Shown here: piece by piece, positions 25,802 through 37,337 of the stretch
Layout: each line of letters begins with the position of its first letter
How positions within the stretch are numbered: the first letter of the stretch is position 1
Position numbers and translations under genes: made by a program
From: Paramacrobiotus metropolitanus
Taxonomy: Eukaryota; Tardigrada; Eutardigrada; Parachela; Macrobiotidae
DNA: 64,000 nucleotides
Reading direction: 5' to 3'
NCBI RefSeq assembly: GCF_019649055.1
Contig: NW_026570266.1
Coordinates: 310,001 to 374,000, forward strand
Notes under the pieces: model-generated
Told to the model about the DNA's origin: nothing
Seen by the model: only the letters and a program-made list of their open reading frames with translations
Databases searched by the model: none

Positions 25802-26215
25802 TCATAACAAAAACACTTCTTCTATGCTATCCTGCTCGGGGATCGTACCTATAATACATAACGCATTTCCCCGTTGCACTTGGATAGATAGCCGCTGTCT
25901 AAAATACTCTTTCGCCCGCTTCTGGGCTGTGGCGGAAGCTATGCCGTTGCCGACCTTCTCCACGAGCTTTTTCGTTCCGCCTCCCAAGGGTCCGTAAATT
26001 TCAAAGGCGGCAGCTACTAGATTGTATCTTGGATGTAGCCAGCCGTGTTTCGACAGCTTTCTTCTCTCCGCCTGCTGCACCGACGCATACGGAAGTGTGG
26101 TTGATATACGACGTGGCGAGTGAGTCCACGCCGGTTACATCAATAGCCAGTGGTTTTCCCCGCTCCCACGGGACGAGGGTAATCACTAATCACATCTGGG
26201 ACGCCAGTAGACTAA
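25802..26215 (-). mobile_element. second LINE-type reverse-transcriptase C-terminal remnant
   Basis: The minus-strand reading begins ITLVPWERGKPLAIDVTGVD, then SLATSYINHTSV. After a frame change near 26075 it continues KHGWLHPRYNLVAAAFEIYG, then PLGGGTKKLVEKVG and RLSIQVQRGNALCIIGTIP. These are the same landmarks as in the fragment at 9029-9420 (PWERG, the D-T/V block, the F-E-GPLG block) plus the QRGNA end of such ORFs. The frameshift and lack of upstream polymerase motifs show a dead copy. Confidence 0.65.
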
Positions 26216-27660
26216 TACAAGCCAAGAAGCAGGCATATAACGCGGTCACGTAGCCACGCCATCTCCGCTGATTAGAAGATAGCTCAGACCAGCGTCCATT
26301 GATACTTTTTGAAATTTATTCGACACGTCATTCCTCGTGCAAGACAGATGGACGCGCTTGTTGTACGAGCTGTACAAAATAATGTCGCAAAACAGATGAA
26401 ACCTTTTAAAAAAATCATTCTCGAACAAGGAACTGAATATAGGAGATTCGGGAAACGTTCTATTCATTCCATTCACTCCGGGACATTGTCTTTCTGAATT
26501 GAGGTCATGCGCGTACAGATCGTAATGAATGGAATTTTGGCACAGAAATTTCTAAAAATTTGAGTGTACAAAATGATGAGTCGGTCAAGGAACCGGATAG
26601 TCGACCACATTATGCTCCCGTGGAAATCGTTTGACTATCTTCGACGCATAAATTCTTATGAATTTTCTAACGACTTTTTCAGTCATTCCTCCGTAGACTC
26701 GTATGCTAAGTCAGCGGAGTTGGTTTAGCTGATCTTATCTGCTTCCTGGCTTGTATTAGTCTACTGGCTTTGACTACGGCCGTCAGATATGTAACAGCTG
26801 ATTGGACTGAAATATTATACTGCCAGTCACAGCACTATTCATGTGGTCAGAAGGCTGAACTATAAAGACTTTATACTTATTAGTAGGTTACTAACGTCTT
26901 ATGAATTTTCAAGTCAGCGTGTGGGAAATGGACGAACAGCACAATTTAAATTATTTATGCATGTGGGATTTATTGTAAGCTAAACGCAATGGCGATCACC
27001 GATCGCCCTTGCGTTGCGTTTGGGATAGTCTACAAAAACTTATTGACGGTTTTACAACTGCTAGTTACATGACATGCACTGATAGCAGTAGTAATGCTCA
27101 GCATGGTTGGCAATTTTTATAAGTTATTTTTTCTTGACTTTCACCCAGTATGCTTGTCATGTTTTTAAGACACCGTAAAATGCGTTAGGATCACACAAAT
27201 TGTACCGTTCAGTATTTTGCATCGTGCGATGTCACCTTGATATCGCTCAGTGGCTGTCATCGTGTCATGTCATGGTTTGTATACCCCCGTGAAAATGTAT
27301 AAGTTTTTTTGTAACAATTTTTGAACAACAGCTATACCTTTTTGTGCCGCAAAAGTTAGTGTAGAACTTACAATTACCAACTTAATTTGGAACTCGTTTT
27401 TAGAAGTCTTATTGTAAGTTTCGCAGTAACACTTGTAGGTAACAGTGCAACACATTTCGGAGACTAAAGATACAGGAAACGTACCCAAAAAGTGCATAAA
27501 AATAAAACATCGCGTGCACTTTTGGTATTCACGTTAGGTATCAAAAATATGCTAGTGGGTATCATAAATGCAAAACGCTAAATCGACATATTCCGCCGGT
27601 GGTAAAATAGCCAATAAAACATCATCGCGCCAAAGTTAACACTGATTTCGTAGGAAACGC
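26216..27660. other. left flank of the palindrome-rich element
   Basis: No gene. It contains the hairpin at 26983-27015. I looked for an inverted-repeat terminus matching DNA right of 39117 and found none by eye, so the left boundary of the element is unresolved. Confidence 0.35.
26983..27015. repeat. hairpin with 15-bp arms
   Basis: AACGCAATGGCGATC at 26983-26997 pairs with GATCGCCCTTGCGTT at 27001-27015, with one mismatch and a 3-base loop. It sits about 650 bp outside the first GGAGTCGACTCC site. It may be a relic of a transposon end. Confidence 0.75.
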
Positions 27661-30293
27661 TTAACCTTTGCGTGGAGTCGACTCCTTCCCATGGTTACGC
27701 AGGTAGTACAGCTTACGGCTGAAAGCCCGGATCAGCTGTGCTTCCTGGATCTTCAACTGTTTCCCGGCCGTAGCTGGATGGTATCCATTGATGTAAGCTA
27801 CGATCAAAAATTTTCTATGGTGATAATGTCATAACCGGTTTTTGAAATTTTAATTAATACCCATCAATTCGCCCATCAGATCTGTCCCCAGCGCAGATTT
27901 CAAGCCATAATGGTCTCCCCGAAAGATCCGTGTTGCCGTTTCTGTATTGCGGAAAAACATCACCGCAAGGTTGACACCGTCCATGAGGGCATTCTTTGGC
28001 TTTAAGTGGGCCTCGAAATTGATGAACTGCCCCTTCGGCAAGTACACTCCGGATCCCGGATAGAGCTCCACCTTCTCTTTGGTTTTCAATCTCAGCTGCT
28101 GCCGACAGATCTCAGCCAATTCTCTTTGCTCTTCCATGATTGCATCTAAGTGAGACATAGAAAAAAATTCACGGGAAAAGGTCGACCTCATCCAATAAGT
28201 TATTTAGTAAAAATTATCGAAAAAAGACCATGCTTATCTGTGCAGCATCTGTATGAAAAAAGCTGAAATAGGATATACCGCACCTTTATGTTTCGCATTC
28301 CCAGCACTTTTTGTGCCTATATAAATATGATTTTGCCGGTTACAACTGTTAGGTAATTGTTTAATAAGTTCCTGTACCGCTAGCTTGCTTCTCCACTTTT
28401 GATGAGCCGCCACGTCGCTCAGCGTCAAAATCTATGAATAAAAGAGATGCATTGAAACATCGCGGCAAAAGCGAATGCTGAAAGTAATCAGAGCACAATA
28501 TTTACATGCAAACACTTCTGTTACCTTTCATCGGTGGAGTCGACTCCTTGCCGTAACCTGGGTAATCTGCTTCGTCACATCTGTCGGCTCCTAAATGATA
28601 CGTTAACACCGTAATAGTCAAATGCGATTATTTGGCTCTTTAACGGGTAACCTACGCATAATCTTTTCAGGAAACAATTCTCGGGCCGCTATTGCTGGCA
28701 GCTTTGGCTTGCCCGTAGGTGGAGACAGCCTGTACCATGTATAGTTGTCATCATCACTTCCTGCCAAGAATGTACAGTACATGTTAATGGCTCGCAGATG
28801 TATTGCTGACTTGTGGCAGTGTTCAAGCGTTCTTACGCCATCTTGAGCTCACCATAGAAAAGGCCGACCTGCTGTACTACGAAGCAATCGGAACCACTTA
28901 CCATCAGATTCCTCAAATTCCTGTCGTTATTAGCCGGCAGCTCTAAATTGACTAATATTTTCAAAATAACTTAAAACGAACGGAAACAGCAACCGAGTTT
29001 CTCTGTACCTGGTTGTTTTCCTTTCATGCTTCCGCTACCAGCGGCGACGGGACTACATTGTCCAACGGGCTTTCCGGTATAGGGATCAAATCTCCAGTTG
29101 CAATTGAGATCCTGGGTGTTGTTACCATCAGTTCGGGATTCAGACTCTGAACTGATTTCGTTGAGCAGGTCTTCTTGGCTTTTCTTTTTGGATGGAGTCG
29201 ACTCCAGCGTCCGCGCGCCCTTTCCTTTCTGCAAAACATTCCTTTGCTGACAAACTGCACAACGACTCTAAGAGTGACGAAATATTATAATAAAAATAAA
29301 TTGGCATTAATGAACGTTTTGCAACACTGTCTTGCCTTTCGCGATTCCAAATTCTTTGCAACGAAAACAGCATCTTTTTCACTTGAAGAGACTTTAACAA
29401 CCCGAGCCGTGAAAAAGCGTTGCAGAGCGTCTTGGTTCTTTGGTGCCTTCACGCTAATAATATCCCCCTCTTTCAGCAGTGATTCATATGTGGACATTTC
29501 TTCCAAACGCCATGCCGCGCTGCTGGACTGTCGCTCCATAGAAATAATGTGAACAAGACCGTCGTCAACAAATTGAACAACGCAATAATCTGAAAATTTC
29601 CTTATTGTTAGTAGTAGTAGAACAAGTATCCATCAACAAGTACTTGCGTTACCTTTGTCTATACAACTCGGTTAAAAAATTAAAAAAACAGACTGGAGTC
29701 GACTCCATTCAGGCACCTTTAAGCAGCTCAAAATCTGAAGTTTTTTAAGTGTGAAATCGATGACAAACAATACGGCTGTTAATGTCAGTAATAACCAATT
29801 AACATCCGACTACCGATAAAATAAGGTTAGAATTTTAATACATTCTGATTTGGTGTTTTCACCATTCCTAATTCCAGATATGCGAAATCATATAAGGCTT
29901 GTTAAAAAACGGCTGAACTGATCAGGAGTCGACTCCCAGAAATCTTTACAGTTTTAAGTTGGATGCTACCTTTTCGAGCGGCATGTCGGGCATGAATTTC
30001 TTTTTGTTGACGCTGTTGATCATCCATTTCTATGTCGTCCTCGTTCAAGGATCCGGAAACTTTCTTCACACGCTGCGGTCTACCCTTTTGAGTAGGCGGT
30101 CTATCTTTTTGAGCAGATATAGTACGCTGTTGCTGCAAAGAACCAAGAAACGAAAAAAACTAAGTAAACAAAACGAAGAATTTGAAGAACGGAGATCGTA
30201 AACCTGTTCACCGCGCACAACTAGAAGACTACATGCATATGTGGGACTAAAAGAAAAAATGCGGACGGCACGAATCGGGCGTACCCATATCAT
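27661..30293 (-). CDS. BEN-domain protein of the palindrome element (9 exons, about 457 aa)
   Basis: Proposed exons on the minus strand: 30293-30204, 30132-29970, 29589-29336, 29228-29009, 28760-28656, 28590-28525, 28431-28378, 28145-27861, 27797-27661. All phases agree and sum to 457 codons plus a stop; intron 3 would use a GC donor. Exon 3 reads YCVVQFVDDGLVHIISMERQ, the kind of N-terminal segment seen in animal BEN proteins. Exons 8 and 9 give VELYPGSGVYLPKGQ, LMDGVNLAVMFF, GYHPATAGKQL and RKLYYLRNH, a good match to the BEN fold (residues about 335-445). BEN domains bind DNA, several of them at palindromes, and recruit chromatin repressors. Three coding exons contain the palindrome GGAGTCGACTCC, always read as ESTP (LESTPSKKK, KESTPPMK, KESTPRKG). 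Exons 1 and 4-7 are inferred from splice logic only. It is divergent from the transposase gene, about 300 bp apart. Confidence 0.65.
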
Positions 30294-30304
30294 CTACGTT
30301 TACC

Positions 30305-30316
30305 GGGGTCGACCCC
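30305..30316. promoter_or_regulatory. palindrome 12 bp upstream of the BEN ATG
   Basis: GGGGTCGACCCC sits inside the 296-bp divergent region between the BEN gene (ATG at 30293, minus) and the transposase gene (ATG at 30590, plus). Its place in the 5' region makes it a candidate operator through which the encoded protein could regulate its own transcription. The binding protein is unknown. Confidence 0.5.
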
Positions 30317-30589
30317 TTCTGTTTCAATACGTACATACAGATTTGGTTACCATCGGCCCGCGGCGCCTATTTGCTACAACTGGTGCCGCACACAAGGAAA
30401 CACAGTTCAGTTCAACCGGAAAAAACAGCGGAAGCTAGCGCTGCCGGCTATTATGCGCGCGGCTTGATAAAGCGAAACAACAATAGTGGCGGCACCTTTA
30501 TCTTCTTGCTGCTAGAGTTCACGCGAAGATATTTTGACTAATTTATTCATTCTTTTAGTTACAAATTTCATCTTTAAATTATTTAAACA

Positions 30590-33211
30590 ATGGCGGAAAA
30601 ACAGCGTAAACGCCGAAAACGGTATCGATCGTACTTGTATGAAGATGGACTATTGCCGAAAACATCTCACTGGAGAAATCGCGGAATAGTGGCCAACCCT
30701 CGAATTCTTGAGTCAAGTGATAGCGAATCGCAGCCGTAAGGAGTCGACTCCCTGGTATTTTTATTCTGACTCATTAATTTTTTTAATTTATTATGCTACG
30801 AGTGCTATTGTTTAAAAACCTTACATGTTATCAGTGATGTTAATTGTTCCGTCTAAAAGTAAAAGGAAAAGTTATGTTTTGTTCGCTTCATCCGAAATAT
30901 TTATCAAATAAACTAATTCAGTACGTAAAATGTTTATTTCAAGAGTATGTCTCCTGACGGCACTTGGGATGACGGAGCGTTTGTTTCGCCAGTGGTTTCA
31001 ACACCTCAAGAAGATGCCAGCTCGGATTCGGATATACTTGAAGAGGGTGAAGGTGATTCCGGTGTCGACACCCTGGGGAATGTCATGCAGTTCGTGCGGA
31101 TCTGCAGGAAACACAAAATGTCTCGCGTTCAACAAGGGGCAATGTTGAGCTTTTTCAAGAAACTACCCAAGGATACGTCGGAGTTTCCTGAAAATCTGTA
31201 TTATCTCGATTCGTTTCTTACGCCTTATCTGCTGAATCCGAATATCCATCATTTCTGCTACGAACATCAAAACTATATCGGAGAAGAAAACAGTCTTCGG
31301 GATCCAATATGCTGTTCGAGTGCAGAGTGCGGGTCGACCCATAAAACCATCAAAGACAACCGAAAGCGAGGAAGTATTTTCTACACGTTTCCGATTGGTA
31401 GCACTGTCGAACGCTATATAAAATCGGACAAAGGAGGCGATGTATTTAAATTCAGAAACAGCTTTACAAATCTGGACATTTTTTGTGGAAAGGGATATCA
31501 AAGACTGAATATACACGGAAGAGATGTATCGCTGACATTTCATGTGGACGATGGACAAACGTTTGGGTTCAATGGTAGTTTGAACGGATCAATTACAGTT
31601 GTTAGTTACATAATCAACGAGCTTCCTACGCGTAAGCGGTACCGGGACCGGTTTCTATTTGCCCTTGCGGTGGGAAAGGTGAAACCGAACATGGACATTA
31701 TCCTTGAACTCCTTGCAGCGGAACTTACAGATGCGGCGAATGGGTCGACCCAAGCGGACGGAATCAGTTCGATAAAGCCGGCATTATGGGTGGCTGATAC
31801 CATTGCGAGAAATGACATCTTGTGTCATGGATCTTTTGCTGGAGAATACGGATGCACTGCGTGCCTACACACAGGAAAAGTAGTCGATGGTGTTCGGGTT
31901 TACCCGTTCGATGGTGTTTCCGCAAAAAAAGATCGAAAGGAGTATATCGGCAGTGCACGGGCTGCTTTGCAGCACAGTAAACAGTGCCACGGAATAATTC
32001 GTGCAAGCCGGTTGTTTCGAATTGCCTCTTTTAGTCCCGATGTACATTGTCCTCCTGACATTCTGCACGCCGTTGGTTTAGGAGTTACCAAAAAACTCTG
32101 CAAGTACTGGATGCAGGATCCTATGTGTTGTCTCCCTATTTACACCAATATCAGTAACCGGAGGAGGAAAATTCTGCCTGCAAATCTTCAGACTGAGGTC
32201 GACCTACGAATTTCCCGTATCAGCTTTCCATCACAATTCAGCCGTACAATTCCCCCCATATCGGAATGTTCGTCGTATCACGCCTCTGAGTATCTTAATT
32301 TTCTCATGTATGGAGCGTTTTATGCATTGGATGGACAGTTGCCTCATGTGCTTTACAGAAATCTGTTGGATTTAGTGATGGCTATGCACTATCTCATGTT
32401 GGATTATGGAGGGTCACTAAATAACCACGCTGCTACCGCTCATAGCCTTATTTCTCGTTATTGCCAACGATTTCAACAATTGTACGGAGAGCGACGGATG
32501 TTGTTTAACGTTCACCAACTTATTCACCTCTCGACAGCCCTTGAAAACTGGGGGCCCGCATATCAATGGTCGACCTTTTACTTTGAGGACTTTTTGGGTG
32601 GGTTAATGAAATCGGTTCATGGCAGTACGGACGTGGCTTCCCAAATTGTACAAAATTATCAACATTTAGAGGCTTCGCGCTGTCACCAGTCAGCGGCTGG
32701 CACTAGCGATGACATAAAGACTCCCCATTTTTCGTATAAATTAACGGGTCGACCCATATATGATGCAGATTTGGCACTGCAAATTCTAGAAAAGATAGGA
32801 CGTTTGCAAGAAGCGCTAGAAGGTTGTCCACGGAGCTTCCGAAACCAAGTAATCCGGAGCGATGGCGTTGAACTGGAGTGTTACGGAACTAGTAGAAAAG
32901 AGCGGCGGTGCAACTACTGGTTCCAAACGGCGAATGGCGAAATAAGAAAGCTGTTAAAATTCGTTATTTTTGAATCCGTTGTGCGAAGTATTTATGTTGC
33001 TGTTGAACATATCAGAACTGAGCCGTTTAGTGCCATTACACTACCAGATGGCACAAATCCGCGTTTTATAAGAAAATGCTTGCGATGTAATTGTCAGCAG
33101 TACGATGTAGTGCCTATCGATAGTCTGTTCAGACCTGTTGTGTGTATATATGGAAAGCATAATTATCCTGAATTCTATGTCTGTATACCGAATGAGCGAT
33201 TTATCATGTAA
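30590..33211 (+). CDS. CACTA-type (Transposase_21-like) DDE transposase, 803 aa
   Basis: Two exons, 30590-30735 and 30946-33211, give 803 codons plus a stop. The donor GTAAGG and an acceptor at AG|T (30944-30945) keep the frame, joining SSDSESQP to MSPDGTWDDG. The N-terminus is basic (MAEKQRKRRKRYRS), then acidic. The core carries the landmarks of animal EnSpm/CACTA transposases: VADTIARND (about 330), the C-x2-C of YGCTACLHTGKVVDG (about 350), PPDILHAVGLG (about 417), FNVHQLIHL (about 568), and GPAYQWSTFYFEDFLGGL (about 585) with its candidate catalytic Glu. Asp residues in the first two motifs could complete a DDE triad. The frame is intact, so activity is possible. Six lattice palindromes fall in exon 2 and are read in different frames (GST, EVDL, WST, GRP), so the DNA motif rather than the peptide is conserved. 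It would cut and rejoin element ends. Confidence 0.82.
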
Positions 33212-33298
33212 TTAAAATCAGATCTCTTCGAATAAAAAAACAGGTCGACCCTAGCACCGCTTTCAACAGGATGGAATTTATAAAGTAATTTTAATCAG

Positions 33299-33824
33299 TT
33301 ACTTTTGTTTTTCTCTTTTCGGTAAGACCATTTCGTCTTCAAAAGCTAGACTTTCATAGTCAAAATCATCGAATTCGTCATTACTCTTTTTCGGCCCGGT
33401 CGGCTCTTGATTGATAGGAGCTTCACGTTTGTGTACCTGAAATTTTTTGCATTGCATTAGTTAACAAAATAAATAGAAATTACTTAACTTTGATGATATA
33501 TGGGCAACACTTGTGCGCAGTTGCAGAAAATTTGTATAAACAGAACATGCATAACACCACTGCATCGTACGGGGCTTAGCTTACGCGAACAGGAAGCGCT
33601 TCCCATGTATCTTCTGGTGTATCACATGTTGCGGTGGTAGGCGTCTTTTCTTCAGACGGTAGGTCGACCTTTTTCATCTCTTCTTTCGGTTCTTTCACAA
33701 CCCTTGTGGTAGCTGTTTTCAGGGCTTTGAGGATTGCTTCTCGAGACTTGTAAGGTCGGGGATCAATTATAAAGCATCCTTCAAATAACGATTCATCATC
33801 GCTCGACATGCTAAAAACAACCAC
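33299..33824 (-). CDS. small acidic protein of the palindrome element (125 aa)
   Basis: Two exons on the minus strand, 33824-33585 and 33436-33299, join in phase 0 (LPVR to VHKRE). The product starts MVVFSMSSDDESLFEGCFII, has a Lys-rich middle (KEPKEEMKKVDLPSEE) and ends in an acidic stretch (NDEFDDFDYESLAFEDE) followed by KREKQK. No family is recognised. Acidic tails of this kind are common in activators and histone- or DNA-mimic adaptors, but no function is claimed. It is tail to tail with the transposase, about 90 bp apart. One palindrome lies in its exon 1 (33661, read VDL), one 56 bp upstream of the ATG (33880) and one 3' of it (33243). With the ATG flanked by a site, it looks like part of the same regulatory set. 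Confidence 0.6.
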
Positions 33825-33879
33825 TCTTTACTGTGGAACAAAAATTCGCGGCAAAACGCAGGCATTTCTTACTTGGCAC

Positions 33880-33889
33880 GGGTCGACCC
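33880..33889. promoter_or_regulatory. palindrome upstream of the acidic-protein gene
   Basis: GGGTCGACCC lies 56 bp upstream of the ATG at 33824 (minus strand) and is the last site before the 3.4-kb gap in the lattice. Candidate operator; inferred from position only. Confidence 0.45.
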
Positions 33890-36800
33890 AGCAATAGCAC
33901 CACCAAGATGAAAAGATACCAGCAAAAAAACCAAAAAAAAGTTGTAGAGACAAAATTGCAAATACTGCAGATACAATTACCGATTTTTGCAAACAAGACA
34001 AAGACCGGCAGTTTTAAGCAACACAAGACATTTGCAAACTAAGGCTAGGTGTGGGCGTGACCAAGCTTTGCTTATTCGTACTAGACGACCGCCGTGATTC
34101 AACAATTCTGAATTGAATATTCCTATGGTATTCCTATGATCTCTTAATTTATTAAATTATTAGATTTCTTAATTAATGAGGTCAAATAGATTATTCACAT
34201 TTTTTACTACATAGAATAATACGAGTACTTAGATTTCTTAGATTTATAAAATTACTTAAACTTTTTAGATTCTTTAATTTCTTAGGGTATTTTAATCACT
34301 TAGAGCTTTCGGAGGTCTTAAATTTTTAAGATTTTTTAGATCTCTTAGATACCGCAGATTCTTAATATTTTGTCAGGAAAAATGTATTAGTTATAAGACT
34401 GAAAGTTTCAAGTTTTAATATTTATGTAGAGATTTTACAAAATTTTGTCTTTATAAACAAAATTTTCCTTGTAATGGGTCAAACTATTTTCTGACAGCAT
34501 ATTATAGCGTATGTGACTAATAATGTACAAGTGTTGTATGAGTAAACTGTGTGAGTGTAAAGTGTAAACTTTGTGAGTGTAATCTTAAATCAAAAAACCT
34601 ATTCCATTTCATTTAGCCTAACCTAAACACTCATTGTTTCTTCGCCTATAAAATGGCAGTCTGTTACTGTTTACGAGAGATGAATTCTTACGACTTCTTA
34701 CGAACGAACGACCGATCGATCGACATTAAACTTCTGCCAAAACCTGTTGTTCTTGCGTTCCTGTATTCCCGTTATTCCTACACCATCATAACTTGATTAC
34801 AGTTAGATCAAGTTAGGCGACTGGGCCGCCGGAAAGGCAATCCAGTACGTAGCGTTATAGTCTACGTTATAATATTCAGAATTAGCGATACCGGTTTATC
34901 CAGAAAAAGATTTGCTCATGGCGTCACTGCAACCGCCCAAAGTTATCAAGGTGCGTAAGGGACCCCGGCAGTCTAAATTTTTCTTCCCAGAAGAATATTG
35001 AAAAATGGTTTCTGTATCGGAAAGATGTGCTGAGAATTATCCCGAAATCAGATTTGCTCTAAAAAATGTGCCTAGGTCGATATGGGTCGCATGTAGTCAC
35101 TGTCAATATTTATCGAAAATGTCATGCAAGAGTATGAGTTAACACAAATGTAAGAGTAGGAAACGATGCTAGGAAAGGACAAACCAAACATATAAACGAA
35201 ACACGATTAAAAGTTAAACTAAACTGAAAAAAACTAAACTAAGCTCAACTGAACTAATTAGTTCATTAGGAACATAGTTAGTAATGTGTGAGTAAGATGT
35301 ACTAATTATAAGTACTTATGCGTTTAATACTGAGTAATGAAGGCAAGTCAACGATAGGTAGGTGGCGCGTCAGACGGTTTTGGTATGCCACAGTCGTGCC
35401 GCATGCGCAGACGCTGGGTTCCGACAACAGGTTTTTCCAGTGAACTGTGAGAACGTTGCGCACAGAAAACTGGAAGAACCAAAAATTGCGCGAAATATTC
35501 GGGTTTTTTACTTTTACTTTTCGACGAGTAAATGCTACTAATAACTCTTAATTTGGATAACATCCTGATAAACGGTTGAACTCGAAATTCTCCTGAATTG
35601 AGTGATGTGTAGCGTTGGCTGATCTAAAGAATCACTACTGTTGATCATTCCCCTTGTGACGAATATTCCCATTTGTTATTTGTATGGACTAGGAACTGCG
35701 GTGTCTATTTGTTTCGTGTTCTCCTTAATTTGCTGAGTGCGGTAGTGTGGTGGATTGCGGTGAAGAGTCGGATGATCTGATTGTAGAGTGACGCTTGCCT
35801 TCGCGATTGCCTTTTTACAGCCGAAACAAGAGGGATTCCAGCGCCCAGCGGCCCAAGTGGACGTTTCTCGGTTGCGTAGCGCGTCACTGTTTGCCTACCG
35901 TAGTGTAAGTGCTTTGCTCGCTGGCGGTTAAGTTTAATAAATAGTTGTTACGTGTGTCCTTATCGGCAGAATTTAAGATTGAAGAACCATTCAGTTTTGC
36001 GATAAGCTAGGATTTTTAGTAAGTACTACTCCAAGTCCGGAGAGCCAGAGAAAGAAAAACGGCTGCAAGATATCGTAAAATTGCAAATACCCGTTAAGTG
36101 ACAGTGGCGGTGTGTAGTCACTGTAGCCAAAGTAGAGCGCAGGCTTTGCCAAATAGAGAATTTGCTGTAGATCAGCGTCTCTATGATCACAATGATCCGG
36201 GTTCCTGTGTGCCTGTACGCTTGGTTTCTGGCCGTATTGACAGCTAGCAGTTAGCTGGAGCTTTCCGCAATTTGTCGATCAGGTTATTATTTACCGTTAT
36301 TCGAGGAAGGTTTCGGTGAAAAAGTTTAAGTCTCCTGTGTTTAACACTTACGTTTTTTTCGTCATAATGATGGGCCGAAAGTACTATTAACACTCCGCTT
36401 ACGATGAAGGCTAGCTTCACTGAAACACTTATTTTAAGTGCCACTACTTTTACTTATGTACAGATAATTAAGCCTTCAATACAATTTCCTCAGCTTATGG
36501 TAAATTATTACCGGTGGTTATTAAAATTACGCGTTTTTAAAAAAAAATAATTTATTGAAAATACGCGCTTTTCCATTTTTGTATAGTCTGCGTTTTTTCC
36601 TGCGACAGTTTACGCCCGGTTAGCTGTTGATGGGTAGTTGTTTATTGTTAGCTATTTAGCATTAATGCATTCATTTTTTCCGTTTTTTCATAACTTCACA
36701 ATGAATCACTAGTAAATAGTTACGTTTACAATCCGTTTCTCTCCGATTTCCTTCTAAAATGTGACATGTGTCAGGAGTACGCATTTAGTAGAGAATTTCA

Positions 36801-37322
36801 ATACTGAAAATAATAGCCTTTGTAGGCGTCCGATTTGGGATTATTCAGTTTGAGCATTGTGTTAAATGAAACATGATCGTAAGCATTAAGGAATTCTGAA
36901 AGGTTATTTCAGTTTGTTTCCTGATTGCAGATTCTTTGGATATTATTGTTCCCCGATCAGCAGTCCGTGCCGCACAAGCCGCAGCTGCCACAGGACGGTA
37001 ATACAACCGCGCCGGGATCGAAGCCGGGAGATCTCTCTCATCATATGAATGTATCACAGTGTGTTCTAGATTGAAGCGGCATCTTGGTACTTTCCGTAGT
37101 CATAACTGTTTTCTGGATTGGCGTTTGGCATATTCATTCGATCGGCATTATCTATAGTAAGTACTGTATAGCGTTGGTAGCAGACTCGCAGGGCGCTCCG
37201 TGCATTGTGGTCTAAGAGATTACAATTCGAGAAGGTTATAGATCGTTTTTTTCATGACGGCTTTAGTGTGCAATCGTCTCAAGAGTTTGACGGAGGTTCT
37301 CGTTACAGGGTAGCGCTACGTG
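33890..37322. other. palindrome-free AT-rich gap, possible nested insertion
   Basis: About 3.4 kb without a lattice site where about nine would be expected at the local spacing. 34140-34400 is low-complexity TTAGATTTCTTA DNA. At 34640-34860 there is CTATAAAATGG followed 150 bp later by a GC-richer patch. From 34918 a short Met-initiated frame (MASLQPPKVIKVRKGPRQSK) ends after about 27 codons and, in the next frame, reads NIEKWFLYRKDVL, loosely like a retroelement Gag start. No LTR pair or target duplication could be matched. No gene called. Confidence 0.4.
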
Positions 37323-37332
37323 GAGTCGACTC
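37323..37332. promoter_or_regulatory. palindrome 5 bp upstream of the RING-gene ATG
   Basis: GAGTCGACTC at 37323-37332 precedes the ATG at 37338. Together with the sites before the BEN and acidic-protein ATGs, three of the four element genes have a palindrome within 60 bp of the start codon. Confidence 0.5.
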
Positions 37333-37337
37333 ATAAA

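Noticed and set aside
28234-28428. A longer exon (KWRSKLAVQELIKQLPNS frame) in the BEN gene
   Set aside because: Its phase does not match the upstream exon. The shorter exon 28431-28378 ending at GCG|GTACAG keeps all phases, though RNA data could overturn this.
30945-31148. Alternative splice of transposase exon 1 into the 72-aa frame
   Set aside because: Using the acceptor at 30942-30943 leads to a stop at 31148 after an unrelated sequence; the AG at 30944-30945 gives the 754-codon transposase frame.
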